From assembly GCA_030148985.1 (NCBI GenBank), contig JASBSJ010000085.1, positions 1 to 64,000 of the forward strand: a DNA stretch of 64,000 nucleotides, read 5' to 3'. Numbering within the stretch: the first letter of the stretch is position 1; each line of letters opens with the position of its first letter. A program made the position numbers and the translations under genes. The notes beneath the pieces are model-generated. The model did no database searches. It saw nothing but the letters and a program-made list of their open reading frames with translations, and had not been told where the DNA came from. Of the stretch, positions 26,512-36,228 are shown piece after piece. This DNA is from Sphingopyxis sp. (lineage in GTDB: Bacteria; Pseudomonadota; Alphaproteobacteria; Sphingomonadales; Sphingomonadaceae).

Positions 26512-26802
26512 TCACCCTTGGATCTCGAACCACAAATCCCGCCAATCGGGATTTGCTTCCTCGATCATCCGCACCTTCCAACTTCGTTTCCATCGCTTGA
26601 TCTGCCATTCGCGCCTGCGCGCTTCTTGCAAATCCTCATGCACTTCGAACCAAACCAATAACGTACAGCCGTGGGACTTCGTAAATCCTTCGATCAACAT
26701 CTCCCGATGCTGATAGACACGCTGCACCAGAATTGCGGTCGATCCGGTATAGATGGCGCCGTTTTTGCGGTTCGCCATGATATAGACTGCGCCGCTCTTC
26801 AT
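26512..26802 (-). CDS. Small GIY-YIG endonuclease-domain protein 2
   Basis: A 96-aa single-domain GIY-YIG protein, roughly half identical by eye to the copy at 21970-22263. The motif strands are VYI (6-8) and YTG (18-20); Arg28, His32 and Glu65 occupy the conserved positions, followed by the basic IKRWKRSWKVR. All catalytic positions are kept, so it is probably active. It lies between inverted REP palindromes at 26447-26466 and 26825-26844 in the gap between sucA and sucD. The paralogue pair therefore shares both gene and palindrome organisation, while each palindrome type differs. Confidence 0.9.
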   Translation of the reverse strand: MKSGAVYIMANRKNGAIYTGSTAILVQRVYQHREMLIEGFTKSHGCTLLVWFEVHEDLQEARRREWQIKRWKRSWKVRMIEEANPDWRDLWFEIQG

Positions 26803-26824
26803 GATTCACCGCGTCGGGTGATGG

Positions 26825-26844
26825 GCCCCTGCCTTCGCAGGGGC
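26825..26844. repeat. REP palindrome, right of GIY-YIG gene 2
   Basis: GCCCCTGC-CTTC-GCAGGGGC, the reverse complement of the 26447-26466 palindrome; with flanks, ATGGGCCCCTGCCTTCGCAG. It lies 22 nt upstream of the GIY-YIG start and 26 nt from the sucD stop. Confidence 0.9.
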
Positions 26845-26870
26845 ACAGGCACGAAAGAGCGGCGCAAAAA

Positions 26871-27761
26871 TCAGACGCGTTCCTTCAGCACTTCGGCCAG
26901 CGTCGTGCCGAGTTCGGACGGACTTGCCGACACCTTGATGCCCGCGGCTTCCATCGCCGCGATCTTGCTTTCGGCGTCGCCCTTGCCGCCCGACACGATC
27001 GCGCCGGCATGGCCCATGCGACGGCCCGGCGGCGCGGTGCGGCCCGCGATGAAGCCCGCCATCGGCTTCTTGCGACCGCGCTTCGCTTCGTCGATCAGGA
27101 ACTGTGCCGCCTGCTCCTCGGCATCGCCGCCGATTTCGCCGATCATGATGATGCTCTTCGTGGCTTCATCGGCAAGGAAGAGTTCGAGCACGTCGATGAA
27201 GTTGGTGCCGTTGACCGGGTCGCCGCCGATGCCGACCGCGGTCGTCTGACCCAGCCCGACATTCGAGGTCTGGAACACCGCTTCATAGGTCAGCGTGCCC
27301 GATCGCGAGACGACGCCGACGCTGCCCTTTTTGAAGATGTTGCCGGGCATGATGCCGATCTTGCACTCTTCGGGGGTCAACACGCCGGGGCAATTCGGGC
27401 CGATCAGGCGCGATTTCGAACCCGACAGCGCGCGCTTCACCTTGACCATGTCGAGCACCGGAATACCCTCGGTGATGCACACGATCAGCTCGATCTCGGC
27501 ATCGATCGCCTCAAGGATTGAATCGGCGGCGAACGGCGGCGGCACATAGATGACCGACGCGGTCGCGCCCGTCGCATGTTTCGCTTCGTCGACGGTATTG
27601 AACATCGGCAGGCCGATGTGCGTCGTGCCGCCCTTGCCCGGCGTGACGCCGCCGACCATCTGCGTGCCATAGGCGAGCGCCTGTTCGGTGTGGAAGGTGC
27701 CGGTGGCACCGGTCATCCCTTGCGTGATGACCTTGGTATTCTTGTCGATGAGGATGCTCAT
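26871..27761 (-). CDS. sucD: Succinate-CoA ligase, alpha subunit
   Basis: The alpha subunit of succinyl-CoA synthetase binds CoA and carries the phosphohistidine. The 296-aa product has [17 protein letters not shown], the CoA-binding [45 protein letters not shown] and [20 protein letters not shown] with the phosphorylated His. The start at 27761 ([11 protein letters not shown]) fits the family. The beta-subunit gene sucC is not adjacent: mdh lies upstream instead. Confidence 0.96.
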   Translation of the reverse strand: MSILIDKNTKVITQGMTGATGTFHTEQALAYGTQMVGGVTPGKGGTTHIGLPMFNTVDEAKHATGATASVIYVPPPFAADSILEAIDAEIELIVCITEGIPVLDMVKVKRALSGSKSRLIGPNCPGVLTPEECKIGIMPGNIFKKGSVGVVSRSGTLTYEAVFQTSNVGLGQTTAVGIGGDPVNGTNFIDVLELFLADEATKSIIMIGEIGGDAEEQAAQFLIDEAKRGRKKPMAGFIAGRTAPPGRRMGHAGAIVSGGKGDAESKIAAMEAAGIKVSASPSELGTTLAEVLKERV

Positions 27762-27780
27762 AGATTTCGTTCCGTTTCTC

Positions 27781-27883
27781 GTGCCCCTGCGAAGGCAGGG
27801 GCCCATCTCCAGATGTATCGGCCACCCGCTCGCTGCCCCTGCCTTCGAGCGCAGGTGATGGGCCCCTGCCTGCGCAGGGGCAC
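27781..27883. repeat. REP pair without a gene, between mdh and sucD
   Basis: A forward unit (27781-27806, GTGCCCCTGCGAAGGCAGGG and on) and a reversed unit (27857-27883, ending CCTGCGCAGGGGCAC) flank a degenerate third unit around 27831-27856. They are the same family as the palindromes around GIY-YIG gene 2 but no nuclease gene is present. This looks like a non-autonomous relative. Confidence 0.88.
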
Positions 27884-27890
27884 AATCCGT

Positions 27891-29138
<1,248 letters not shown>

Positions 29139-30182
29139 GTGACGCGCGCGATCATCAGCTTCGATACCGAATTGTCGGCGGGCCTCTATAAACGGGGCGA
29201 GGACGCGCGCGCCAATTTCGAAAGCTCGATCCTCGGCCGCTGCCGCGAGGGCGATTTCGGCATCATTTTCCAGATGGACATGCTCGAAAAATACGGCCTC
29301 AGGGGGGTGTTTTTCGTCGATCCAATGCCCGCGCTTGTCCACGGGCCATCGATCGTCCGCGACATCGTGGCACCGATCGTCGCGCGCGGGCACGAGGTAC
29401 AGCTCCATATCCACACCGAATGGCTCGCGTTCGCGCGGTTCAATCCCGTCGGGCGGCTGACCGGGCGCAACATGGGCGACTTCCCGCTCGGCGCGCAGAA
29501 AAAGCTGATCGGGCTCGCCGCCGACATGCTGATACGCGCCGGCGCGCCCGACCCGGTCGCCTTTCGCGCGGGCAATTTCGGCGCCAACGACGATACGCTG
29601 CGCGCGCTCGCCGCGCTGGGTTTCGCCTATGACAGCAGTTTCAACGGCGCTTATGTCGGCCATGGCTGCGACATCGCGATCGACCGCACCAATATCGGGA
29701 TGCGGATGCATCATGGCGTGTGTGAAGCGCCGGTCAGCGGCCTGATGGACCGCGCCGACAGCTTTCGCCCCGCGCAGCTGTGCGCCATGTCCGAAGAAGA
29801 AATGCGCGACGCGCTGGGTCATGCGGTCGACAGCGGCGCGATCCAGTTCTCAGCGTTCAGCCACAGTTTCGAGCTTTTGAGCCGCGACCGCGCAGTCCCC
29901 AACCGGCTCGCGATCGCACGTATGGAGGCGCTGTGCCAGGCCGTCGCAGCGGACCGCCGCGTAACCAACGGTGGTTTTGCAGACCTGTCCCCGCCGCCCG
30001 CGCAGCCGGGGCCGATCGGGATGCCCGAACCGCGACCGCTGCGGACATTGCGCCGCACCGCCGAGCAGGCGGCAGGGCATCTCGCCCACGAAGTGCGCTA
30101 CGTCCGCAGCCTTGCCTATGTCACCGCCAACACGTCACGCTGGGGGAAGATCGCCGGGGGCATCCTGCTGGCCATGGCCTAA
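29139..30182 (+). CDS. Polysaccharide deacetylase-like (NodB fold) protein
   Basis: The 347-aa protein carries NodB-type motifs: ISFDTEL with the first catalytic Asp, QLHIHTEW with the metal-binding histidines and AFRAGNFGAND. It thus probably deacetylates an N- or O-acetylated glycan, but no signal peptide is seen. The start is a GTG at 29139 (GTG ACG CGC GCG ATC). Its last 48 nt overlap the 3' end of zapE on the other strand. The C-terminal 60 residues are basic and not part of the catalytic domain. Confidence 0.82.
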   Translation: MTRAIISFDTELSAGLYKRGEDARANFESSILGRCREGDFGIIFQMDMLEKYGLRGVFFVDPMPALVHGPSIVRDIVAPIVARGHEVQLHIHTEWLAFARFNPVGRLTGRNMGDFPLGAQKKLIGLAADMLIRAGAPDPVAFRAGNFGANDDTLRALAALGFAYDSSFNGAYVGHGCDIAIDRTNIGMRMHHGVCEAPVSGLMDRADSFRPAQLCAMSEEEMRDALGHAVDSGAIQFSAFSHSFELLSRDRAVPNRLAIARMEALCQAVAADRRVTNGGFADLSPPPAQPGPIGMPEPRPLRTLRRTAEQAAGHLAHEVRYVRSLAYVTANTSRWGKIAGGILLAMA

Positions 30183-31274
30183 GGCGAGATAATCGTCCGA
30201 CTGCATTTCGGCGAGGCGGCTTGCCGTGCGCTCGAACTCGAACGCGCCGTCGCCCGCGACATAAAGCTGATCGGGCATCGCCGCGGCGCTCGCGAGCAGC
30301 TTGACCTTATATTCGTAAAGCGCGTCGATCAGCGTAACGAAGCGCGCCGCCTCGTTGCGGTTCTCCGGCCCCATGCGCGGGATGCCGACGATGATCACCG
30401 CGTGGAAGTGCCGCGCTACCGCCAGATAATCGGCGGCGCCGCGCGCCTCGCCGCACAAGCGCTTGAACGAAAAGACCGCGACACCCTTCAGCGCCTTCGG
30501 AACATGCAGCGTCCGCCCGCCGCCGACGTCGAGGTCGAGCGATGGCACATGTGCGCGATCTTCGGGCGGATAGTCGGTGAGGCGGAAGAAGGCCGCCGAC
30601 AACGCCGCGCTCGCCGCATCATCGGCGGGGACGAACCAGCGCGCCCCATCGCCCAGCCGGTCACGGCGATAATCGGTCGGACCATTCAGCCCCATCACGT
30701 CGAGCCGGTCCTCGACCAGCGCGATGAAGGGCAGGAAATGCTCGCGGTTGAGCCCGTCCTTATAGAGATCCTTGGGCGGGCGGTTTGACGTCGCGACCAT
30801 CGTGACGCCGCGATCGATCAGCGCGGTGAACAGGCGCGACAGGATCATCGCGTCGGCACTGTTATTCACCACCATCTCGTCGAACGCGAGGCAGCGGACA
30901 TTCTCGGCCAGCGCGTCCGCAACCAGCGGGATCGGATCGCCGCTCTCGCTCTTCCGGACCTCGCGCATCCGCGCATGGACGTCGAGCATGAAGGCGTGGA
31001 AATGAACACGCTGCTTCCGCTCGATCGAAAGCTGGTCGTAGAAAAGGTCCATCAGCATCGACTTGCCGCGCCCGACCGCGCCCCACAGATAGACGCCGCG
31101 CGGCGCCTCGGGCTTGCGGCCCGCAAGGCGCCACAGCAGGCTGCCGCGCTTCGGCACCGCCTGCAATTCCTCCTGCAACTGGTTCAGCCGAACCGCGGCG
31201 GCGCGCTGTTCGGGATCGGGCCGCAGCTCCCCCGCCGCGACGAGCGCGTCGTATGTCGCAAGGACAGTGGTCAT
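30135..31274 (-). CDS. zapE: Cell division protein ZapE (AFG1-like ATPase)
   Basis: ZapE is an ATPase of the AFG1 family that acts on the FtsZ ring in proteobacteria; the yeast relative assists respiratory-complex turnover. The 379-aa product shows Walker A LWGAVGRGKSMLMDLF, the Walker B-like CLAFDEMVV and sensor TSNRPPKDLYKDGLNR. The C-terminal FSFKRLCGEARGAADYLAVA is typical. Its ATG overlaps the thioesterase stop by 4 nt (ATGA), forming the operon sdhB-thioesterase-zapE. The 3' end overlaps the deacetylase gene. Confidence 0.94.
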   Translation of the reverse strand: MTTVLATYDALVAAGELRPDPEQRAAAVRLNQLQEELQAVPKRGSLLWRLAGRKPEAPRGVYLWGAVGRGKSMLMDLFYDQLSIERKQRVHFHAFMLDVHARMREVRKSESGDPIPLVADALAENVRCLAFDEMVVNNSADAMILSRLFTALIDRGVTMVATSNRPPKDLYKDGLNREHFLPFIALVEDRLDVMGLNGPTDYRRDRLGDGARWFVPADDAASAALSAAFFRLTDYPPEDRAHVPSLDLDVGGGRTLHVPKALKGVAVFSFKRLCGEARGAADYLAVARHFHAVIIVGIPRMGPENRNEAARFVTLIDALYEYKVKLLASAAAMPDQLYVAGDGAFEFERTASRLAEMQSDDYLALGHGQQDAPGDLPPA

Positions 31275-31759
31275 CTGCTCGCCTTGCGGATCGTCCCGGC
31301 AAAACTCAGCACGATATGGCTGTCGTCCGCGCCCTGCACGACGAGGCCGCGCAGGAAGATGAGCCGCCCCGTCTCCCGTACCAGCTCAACCACAGCGTCG
31401 AGCGGCTCGCCCACCCGTCCCGCGCCGACGAACTGCGTCGACAGATCGAGCGTCACCGAATGACCCGCGTTTAGCGATCCGAACTGGTGCGACGCCGCGA
31501 ACAGCGCGATGTCGACCAGCGCCAGCGTCACCGCGCCATGGACATTGTCGCCCAAATTGCTGTGCTTGCGTTCGGGCAGCATCCGCACCCGCGCGCGCGG
31601 ACGGCCATCGGACGTCGGCGATTCGACGCGCACCGTCAGCGGTTCGATGAAGGCGTTGAAGCGCGTCGGGTCTTTCAGATCCCAGCTGACCCAGCCGCCC
31701 TCCAGTTCCTCGGCGCTGAAATTGTCGCGGCGCTTCGGTTCCTCGATGCCGTCGTTCAC
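31271..31759 (-). CDS. Hotdog-fold thioesterase (PaaI-like)
   Basis: A 162-aa PaaI/YdiI-type hotdog protein: [22 protein letters not shown] contains the active-site region (HG followed by the catalytic acid helix), then [19 protein letters not shown]. It likely hydrolyses an acyl-CoA thioester. The start is a GTG at 31759 that overlaps the sdhB stop (GTGA), so it is coupled to sdhB; the long in-frame extension upstream is sdhB shadow. Substrate unknown. Confidence 0.85.
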   Translation of the reverse strand: MNDGIEEPKRRDNFSAEELEGGWVSWDLKDPTRFNAFIEPLTVRVESPTSDGRPRARVRMLPERKHSNLGDNVHGAVTLALVDIALFAASHQFGSLNAGHSVTLDLSTQFVGAGRVGEPLDAVVELVRETGRLIFLRGLVVQGADDSHIVLSFAGTIRKASR

Positions 31760-32538
31760 ACCTGCCGCTCGGCCTCGAGCTTCTTGATCTCGGCGATCGC
31801 GCGCGCGGGGCTCAGACCCTTGGGGCACGCATTGGCGCAGTTCATGATCGTGTGGCAGCGATAGAGGCGGAAGGGATCTTCCAGCTCGTCGAGCCGCTCG
31901 CCCGTCATCTCGTCGCGGCTGTCGGCGAGCCAGCGATACGCCTGGAGCAGGATCGCGGGGCCAAGGAACTTGTCGCTGTTCCACCAATAGCTGGGGCAGC
32001 TCGTCGAGCAGCAGGCGCACAGAATGCACTCGTAAAGCCCGTCGAGCTTTTCGCGTTCGGCGGGCGATTGCAGCCGTTCCTTACCGCTCGGCGTCGTCGT
32101 CTTGGTCTTCAGCCACGGTTCGATCGACGCATATTGCGCATAGACATGGGTGAAGTCGGGGACCAGATCCTTGATCACGTCCATCGCGGGGAGGGGCGTG
32201 ATCGTGATGTCGCCCTTCAGATCTTCGATCGCGGTGGTGCAGGCAAGGCCGTTCTTGCCGTTCATGTTCATCGAACAGCTGCCGCAGATGCCCTCGCGGC
32301 ACGAGCGGCGGAAGGTCAGCGTCGAATCCTGCTCGCTCTTCATCTTGATGAGCGCGTCGAGCACCATCGGGCCGCATTTATCAGTGTCGATCTCGAACGT
32401 GTCGAAATGCGGGTTCTGTCCCTTGTCGGGATCGTAGCGATAGACTTTGAATTTTTTGACGTTCGTCGCGCCTTCGGCCGTGTGGACCTTGCCGCCCTTT
32501 TGCGGGCGGCTGTTCTTGGGCAGGCGGAATTCGGCCAT
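31756..32538 (-). CDS. sdhB: Succinate dehydrogenase iron-sulfur subunit
   Basis: SdhB passes electrons from the flavoprotein SdhA to quinone in complex II. The 260-aa product has the [2Fe-2S] ligands in [16 protein letters not shown] plus the later Cys, and the 4Fe/3Fe cluster ligands in [17 protein letters not shown] and [13 protein letters not shown]. The start at 32538 (MAEFRLPKN) has GGAG 8 nt upstream. It leads the sdhB-thioesterase-zapE operon. No sdhC, sdhD or sdhA is present beside it; the upstream neighbour is a repeat and an opposite-strand flippase. Confidence 0.96.
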   Translation of the reverse strand: MAEFRLPKNSRPQKGGKVHTAEGATNVKKFKVYRYDPDKGQNPHFDTFEIDTDKCGPMVLDALIKMKSEQDSTLTFRRSCREGICGSCSMNMNGKNGLACTTAIEDLKGDITITPLPAMDVIKDLVPDFTHVYAQYASIEPWLKTKTTTPSGKERLQSPAEREKLDGLYECILCACCSTSCPSYWWNSDKFLGPAILLQAYRWLADSRDEMTGERLDELEDPFRLYRCHTIMNCANACPKGLSPARAIAEIKKLEAERQV

Positions 32539-32616
32539 GTCGGGCTCCAATGATGCAGTCGCGGGATCGACTAGACCCGATTGGCGGCGCCGACAAGGGG
32601 GTGATGACGCGAAATG

Positions 32617-32793
32617 CCTTCCCCCTTGATGGGGGAAGGATAAGCAGCCTTATCGCAAAGCGATTAGGCGAAGTTGGATGGGGGGTGATGGTGCGTCCTT
32701 GCACCGTCGCTTCGGGCCGAGACTCCACCCCCTCCGCTGCGACGAGCCAGCAAGCCGGCAAGTCTCGCTGCCTCCCCCATCAAGGGGGAGGGC
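32617..32793. repeat. 177-bp palindromic element between sdhB and the flippase gene
   Basis: Left end CCTTCCCCCTTGATGGGGGAAGG (32617-32639) and right end with CTCCCCCATCAAGGGGGAG (within 32770-32793) are related inverted hairpins. Between them lies GCAGCCTTATCGCAAAGCGATTAGGCG-type internal pairing and a GACTCCACCCCCTCC stretch resembling the long palindromes elsewhere in the window. No gene is seen. It marks the junction between the respiratory operon and the phosphodiester cluster. Confidence 0.75.
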
Positions 32794-32837
32794 AGCTCGC
32801 TTTATTCACCCGCCAACTAACGCTAGGTGCGGCAACG

Positions 32838-34382
32838 ATGAGCGAAGACGCCGATCACCCAGCCGTCACCAGCCGCAGCGCCGCGCGCGGGCTCGGCACC
32901 ACAGTGCTCGCGCGCCTGGGTGCGGTGGTCGAGATCGTTGCGCAACCGCTTTATGTCCTGATGTTCGGCCTTGCGGGCTATGGCCTCTACGCCGTGCTGT
33001 GGGCGGCGGTGAATCTCATCGAAAATATCTTCGACCTCGGCATGACCAGCGCGATGCAGCGCACCGTTCCGCAATCGGCGAGCGATGCCGAGGCGGCGGC
33101 GGCGCTGCGCACCGCGATGATCTTCGGCGTCGGGCCCTGCATCCTCGTCGCCGCGCTGATTTTCATGTTCGCCGCCGACCTGGGCCCCTTCCTCAACGTC
33201 GCAGCAAAAGACCGCGAACTCGTCATCCCGGCGATCAAGATTTTCGTCTGGGCGCTGCCGCTCTGGGCCTTCGTCGAAATCGCGACGTCGGCGCTGCGCG
33301 CGCGCATGGTGTTCGGCGCCGAAATCCGCCTGCGGATCGTGTGGGAACAATTGCTGCGCCTGGTCTTCGCGGGCCTCTTCTTTGCCGGCGGCCTCGGTCT
33401 CAAGGGGTTGTTCATCGCGCACCTCTTCTCGCTCGCGATCACCGCCGCGCTGTCGGTCCGCCTGCTCGCGCGGCAATATAGCTTTGCCGATCTCTGGCGC
33501 GGGCCGTGGACCAGTCAGACGTCGCGCGACACCTTCTGGGCGGGGCTATCGATCCTGCCGTCGAACGTCATCACGCGGCTGTTCGGCGACGCGCCCGCGC
33601 TGATCCTCAACATGCTGCTCCCCGGCGCAGCGGGTGCGGCGGCGGCGGGCCTCTTCACGATCGCGCGCAAATTGTCGAGCGTGGTTCAGCTTGTGCGCAT
33701 CGCCTTCACCTATGTGATGGCGCCGCTCGCCGCGAGCGCCGAACGCCGCGACCGGCGGCAGGTTGCCGACATCTATGCCTATGCGACCCGGCTGATCGCG
33801 GCGATCGCGCTGCCGCTCGCCGCGGTGCTCGCCGCGGGCAGCGCGTCGCTGCTCAGCCTGTTCGGCGATCAGGCGCAGGCGGCGCAGGCGGCTTTGGTGA
33901 TCCTGCTCTTCGCGCGCGCGGCCGAGGCGGTGCTCGGCATCTCGGCGCCGGTGCTGCAAGTCGTCGCCGCCTTTCGCCACCAGCTCACCGCCAGCATCAT
34001 CGGGGTTGCCGTCGCCGTCGCCGCGGGGTGGCTGATGGTCGGCCATATCGACCCGCTGACCGGCGTGACGCTGGCGACCGCGATCGGGCTGGTCGTGATG
34101 GCCGCGATCCCGACGCTGCAACTCGCCGCGGTCGAGCGGCTGCATCCCTTCGATGCGCAATTCCCGGCAGTGGCGGTGCGCGGGATCGGCATCACGATCG
34201 TCGCCGGGATTGCCGCGATGCTCGCCGACCTGTTGCCCGATCCGGTCGCGCTGCCGCTGCTCCTCCTCATCGCCGCCGCGGCGATCTGGCTGGCGCTGCG
34301 CTTTGCGCTGCCGCTCGCCGACCGCGCCTCGCTTGGCAAGACCGCGCGCCGCCTTCGCCTGATCGGACCCGACGACCGATGA
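32838..34382 (+). CDS. Polysaccharide/lipid flippase-like membrane protein
   Basis: The 514-aa integral membrane protein has about 12-14 hydrophobic segments and the start MSEDADHPAVTSRSAARGLGTT, with a multidrug/oligosaccharidyl-lipid/polysaccharide (MOP) flippase-like arrangement (Wzx type). Such proteins flip lipid-linked glycans across the inner membrane. It opens a rightward set in which each next gene overlaps by 4 nt (ATGA), so it is likely co-transcribed with the phosphatase and transferases downstream. No sequence motif identifies the cargo. Confidence 0.82.
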   Translation: MSEDADHPAVTSRSAARGLGTTVLARLGAVVEIVAQPLYVLMFGLAGYGLYAVLWAAVNLIENIFDLGMTSAMQRTVPQSASDAEAAAALRTAMIFGVGPCILVAALIFMFAADLGPFLNVAAKDRELVIPAIKIFVWALPLWAFVEIATSALRARMVFGAEIRLRIVWEQLLRLVFAGLFFAGGLGLKGLFIAHLFSLAITAALSVRLLARQYSFADLWRGPWTSQTSRDTFWAGLSILPSNVITRLFGDAPALILNMLLPGAAGAAAAGLFTIARKLSSVVQLVRIAFTYVMAPLAASAERRDRRQVADIYAYATRLIAAIALPLAAVLAAGSASLLSLFGDQAQAAQAALVILLFARAAEAVLGISAPVLQVVAAFRHQLTASIIGVAVAVAAGWLMVGHIDPLTGVTLATAIGLVVMAAIPTLQLAAVERLHPFDAQFPAVAVRGIGITIVAGIAAMLADLLPDPVALPLLLLIAAAAIWLALRFALPLADRASLGKTARRLRLIGPDDR

Positions 34383-35089
34383 CCGACACTTCGCTCCGCG
34401 TCGCCGTCTATGACCTCGACCGCACCGTGCTGCGCACGCCGACCTTCACGCTGTTCCTGCTATGGGCGGCATGGCGCGAGACACCGTGGCGCCTGCTACT
34501 GCTGCCCGCGCTCGCGGTATTGATGATCGGCTATGCGCTGCGCCTCTACGGCCGCGACCGGTTCAAGCCCGCGGCGATCCGACTGATGCTCGGCCGCACC
34601 ATTGCGCAGGCGCGCGCCGAGCGGCTCGCCACGCGGTTCGCCGCGCGGCGCGTGCCGCGCGACGTGCCGCCGGGCGCCGCCGCGTGCATCGCACGCGACC
34701 GCGCCGAAGGTTTCCGGCTGCTGATGGCGACCGCGGCGCCTGAGTTTTATGCGGGCGCAATCGCCGATGCGCTGGGTTTCGACGCCGTCATTGCCTCGCG
34801 CCATCGCCGCGACGCTGCCGGAAACTGGCTACCCACGCTCGACGGAACCAATTGCTATGGTGCCGAAAAGGCGCGGCGCGTCGCCGAATGGCTCGCCGCC
34901 AACGGGGCCGAGGGCGCGCATATCCGCGCCTATTCGGATCATGTCAGCGACGCGCCGACCTTTGCGCTGGCGCGCGAGGCGTGGCTCGTCGGGCGCGGCG
35001 ACAAATTCGTGCGGCTCGCCACCAAACATGGCTGGCAGGTCGCCGATTTCGAGGATGCCGCCGCGGGACCATCGGTCGGGGTCCAATGA
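34379..35089 (+). CDS. HAD-family phosphatase (type IB)
   Basis: The 236-aa product begins with the HAD nucleophile motif YDLDRTV, Asp12 and Asp14, and carries later motifs LLMATAAPEF and AYSDHVSDAPTF. A hydrophobic segment at about residues 35-52 suggests a cap helix. Type IB HADs include phosphoserine and glycerol-3-phosphate phosphatases. Within this operon it may remove phosphate from a polyol or lipid intermediate; that is inference. The start overlaps the flippase stop (ATGA). Confidence 0.88.
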   Translation: MTDTSLRVAVYDLDRTVLRTPTFTLFLLWAAWRETPWRLLLLPALAVLMIGYALRLYGRDRFKPAAIRLMLGRTIAQARAERLATRFAARRVPRDVPPGAAACIARDRAEGFRLLMATAAPEFYAGAIADALGFDAVIASRHRRDAAGNWLPTLDGTNCYGAEKARRVAEWLAANGAEGAHIRAYSDHVSDAPTFALAREAWLVGRGDKFVRLATKHGWQVADFEDAAAGPSVGVQ

Positions 35090-36228
35090 CGCGCATCCTG
35101 TTCCTCTTCATCGGCGAGCCGCATCACCTGTTCCACGCGCTGCCCATCGCCGCCGAAATGGCCGCGCAGGGTCAGGCGGTCGAGGTTGCGGTGGCGAGCG
35201 CCGACCACCTGCCCGTCGTACAGCAAGTCATCCTCGCCTATCCGGGCTTTGCGCCGAAAATCACCCTGCTCGGGCAAAAGGGCATCGCGCGCTGGCTTCG
35301 CGCGCGCGGCCTGTTCCGCAATCCGCGCCTGCCGATCCTGCTCGACGCGCTGCCCTTTCTCCGCCGGTTCGACGCGATCATCGTTCCCGAGCGGACGACG
35401 ACGACGATCCGCCATTTCCTGCCGCGCCGGACGCGCCTTGTCTTCACGCCGCACGGCGCGGGCGACCGCGCGATCACCTTCGATGCGCGCGACCGCCATT
35501 TCGATTTTGCCCTCGTCGCGGGCGCGAAGAGCGAGGCGCGGATGCTGGAGGCCGGGACGATCCGCCCCGGCCATTATGCGGTCACCGGCTATGTGAAGCT
35601 CGACCTGATGCGGCGCCTGCAAAAGTCGCGCGCACCGATTTTCGACAATGCGCGGCCGACCATCCTTTATGCCCCGCATTTCCGGCGCGATCTGTCGTCA
35701 TGGGACCGGTTCGGGCGCCCGATCATCGACTGGTTCGCCGCGCAGGATCGTTACAATCTGGTCGTCGCGCCGCACGTCCGCCTGTTCGCCGAAGCGAGCG
35801 AGGCCGAGCGGGCGGCGGTCGAGCGGCTCGCAGTGCCGGGCAAAATCCACATCGACCTCGGGTCCGAACGCCTGTTCGACATGAGCTATACCAGCGGCGC
35901 CGACCTCTATCTGGGCGACGTCAGCAGCCAGGTTTACGAATTTCTCGCCACGCCGCGGCCGTGCATATTCCTCAACGCTCACCAGGTCGATTGGGCGGGC
36001 GATCCCGACTATCTCTTCTGGACGCTTGGCGATGTTCTCCATGACCTCGCAGAGCTGCCCGCGGCACTCGACGCCGCCCCCGGCCGCCATCCGTTCTATG
36101 CCGATGCCCAGCGCGCGCGCCTCGCCGAATCGATCGGCGGCGATCCCACAGGCGCGGCGGCGCGCGGCGCCGAGGCGATCCTGCACTTTCTTGCAAAGGA
36201 CGCCGGGCAGGATAAGAGCGGCGGATGA
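35086..36228 (+). CDS. CDP-glycerol glycerophosphotransferase-like protein
   Basis: The 380-aa protein resembles teichoic-acid-type glycerophosphotransferases (PF04464-like): PHGAGDRAITF, VTGYVKLDLM, TILYAPHFRRDLSSW, LVVAPHVRLF and ADLYLGDVSSQVYEFL, the last matching the nucleotide/CDP-binding region near the C-terminus. Enzymes of this family transfer polyol-phosphate from CDP-polyol to a growing chain or sugar. In a Gram-negative cell this suggests a phosphodiester-linked surface polymer or lipid. The start overlaps the HAD gene (ATGA). Confidence 0.8.
   Translation: MTRILFLFIGEPHHLFHALPIAAEMAAQGQAVEVAVASADHLPVVQQVILAYPGFAPKITLLGQKGIARWLRARGLFRNPRLPILLDALPFLRRFDAIIVPERTTTTIRHFLPRRTRLVFTPHGAGDRAITFDARDRHFDFALVAGAKSEARMLEAGTIRPGHYAVTGYVKLDLMRRLQKSRAPIFDNARPTILYAPHFRRDLSSWDRFGRPIIDWFAAQDRYNLVVAPHVRLFAEASEAERAAVERLAVPGKIHIDLGSERLFDMSYTSGADLYLGDVSSQVYEFLATPRPCIFLNAHQVDWAGDPDYLFWTLGDVLHDLAELPAALDAAPGRHPFYADAQRARLAESIGGDPTGAAARGAEAILHFLAKDAGQDKSGG

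Noticed and set aside
23691-26600. 969-codon open frame opposite sucA
   Set aside because: It is antisense to a perfectly conserved sucA and has no recognisable family; long antisense frames are expected in GC-rich coding DNA.
21942-26844. Classical insertion sequences or homing endonuclease introns around the GIY-YIG genes
   Set aside because: No transposase, terminal repeats of IS type, target duplications I can identify, intron or intein is seen; the genes sit in intergenic gaps and neither sucA, sucB nor lpd is interrupted.
8306-27883. CRISPR array as an explanation for the repeats
   Set aside because: Units are palindromic, differ in stem sequence, occur singly or in inverted pairs and are spread over many kb, with no regular spacers or cas genes.
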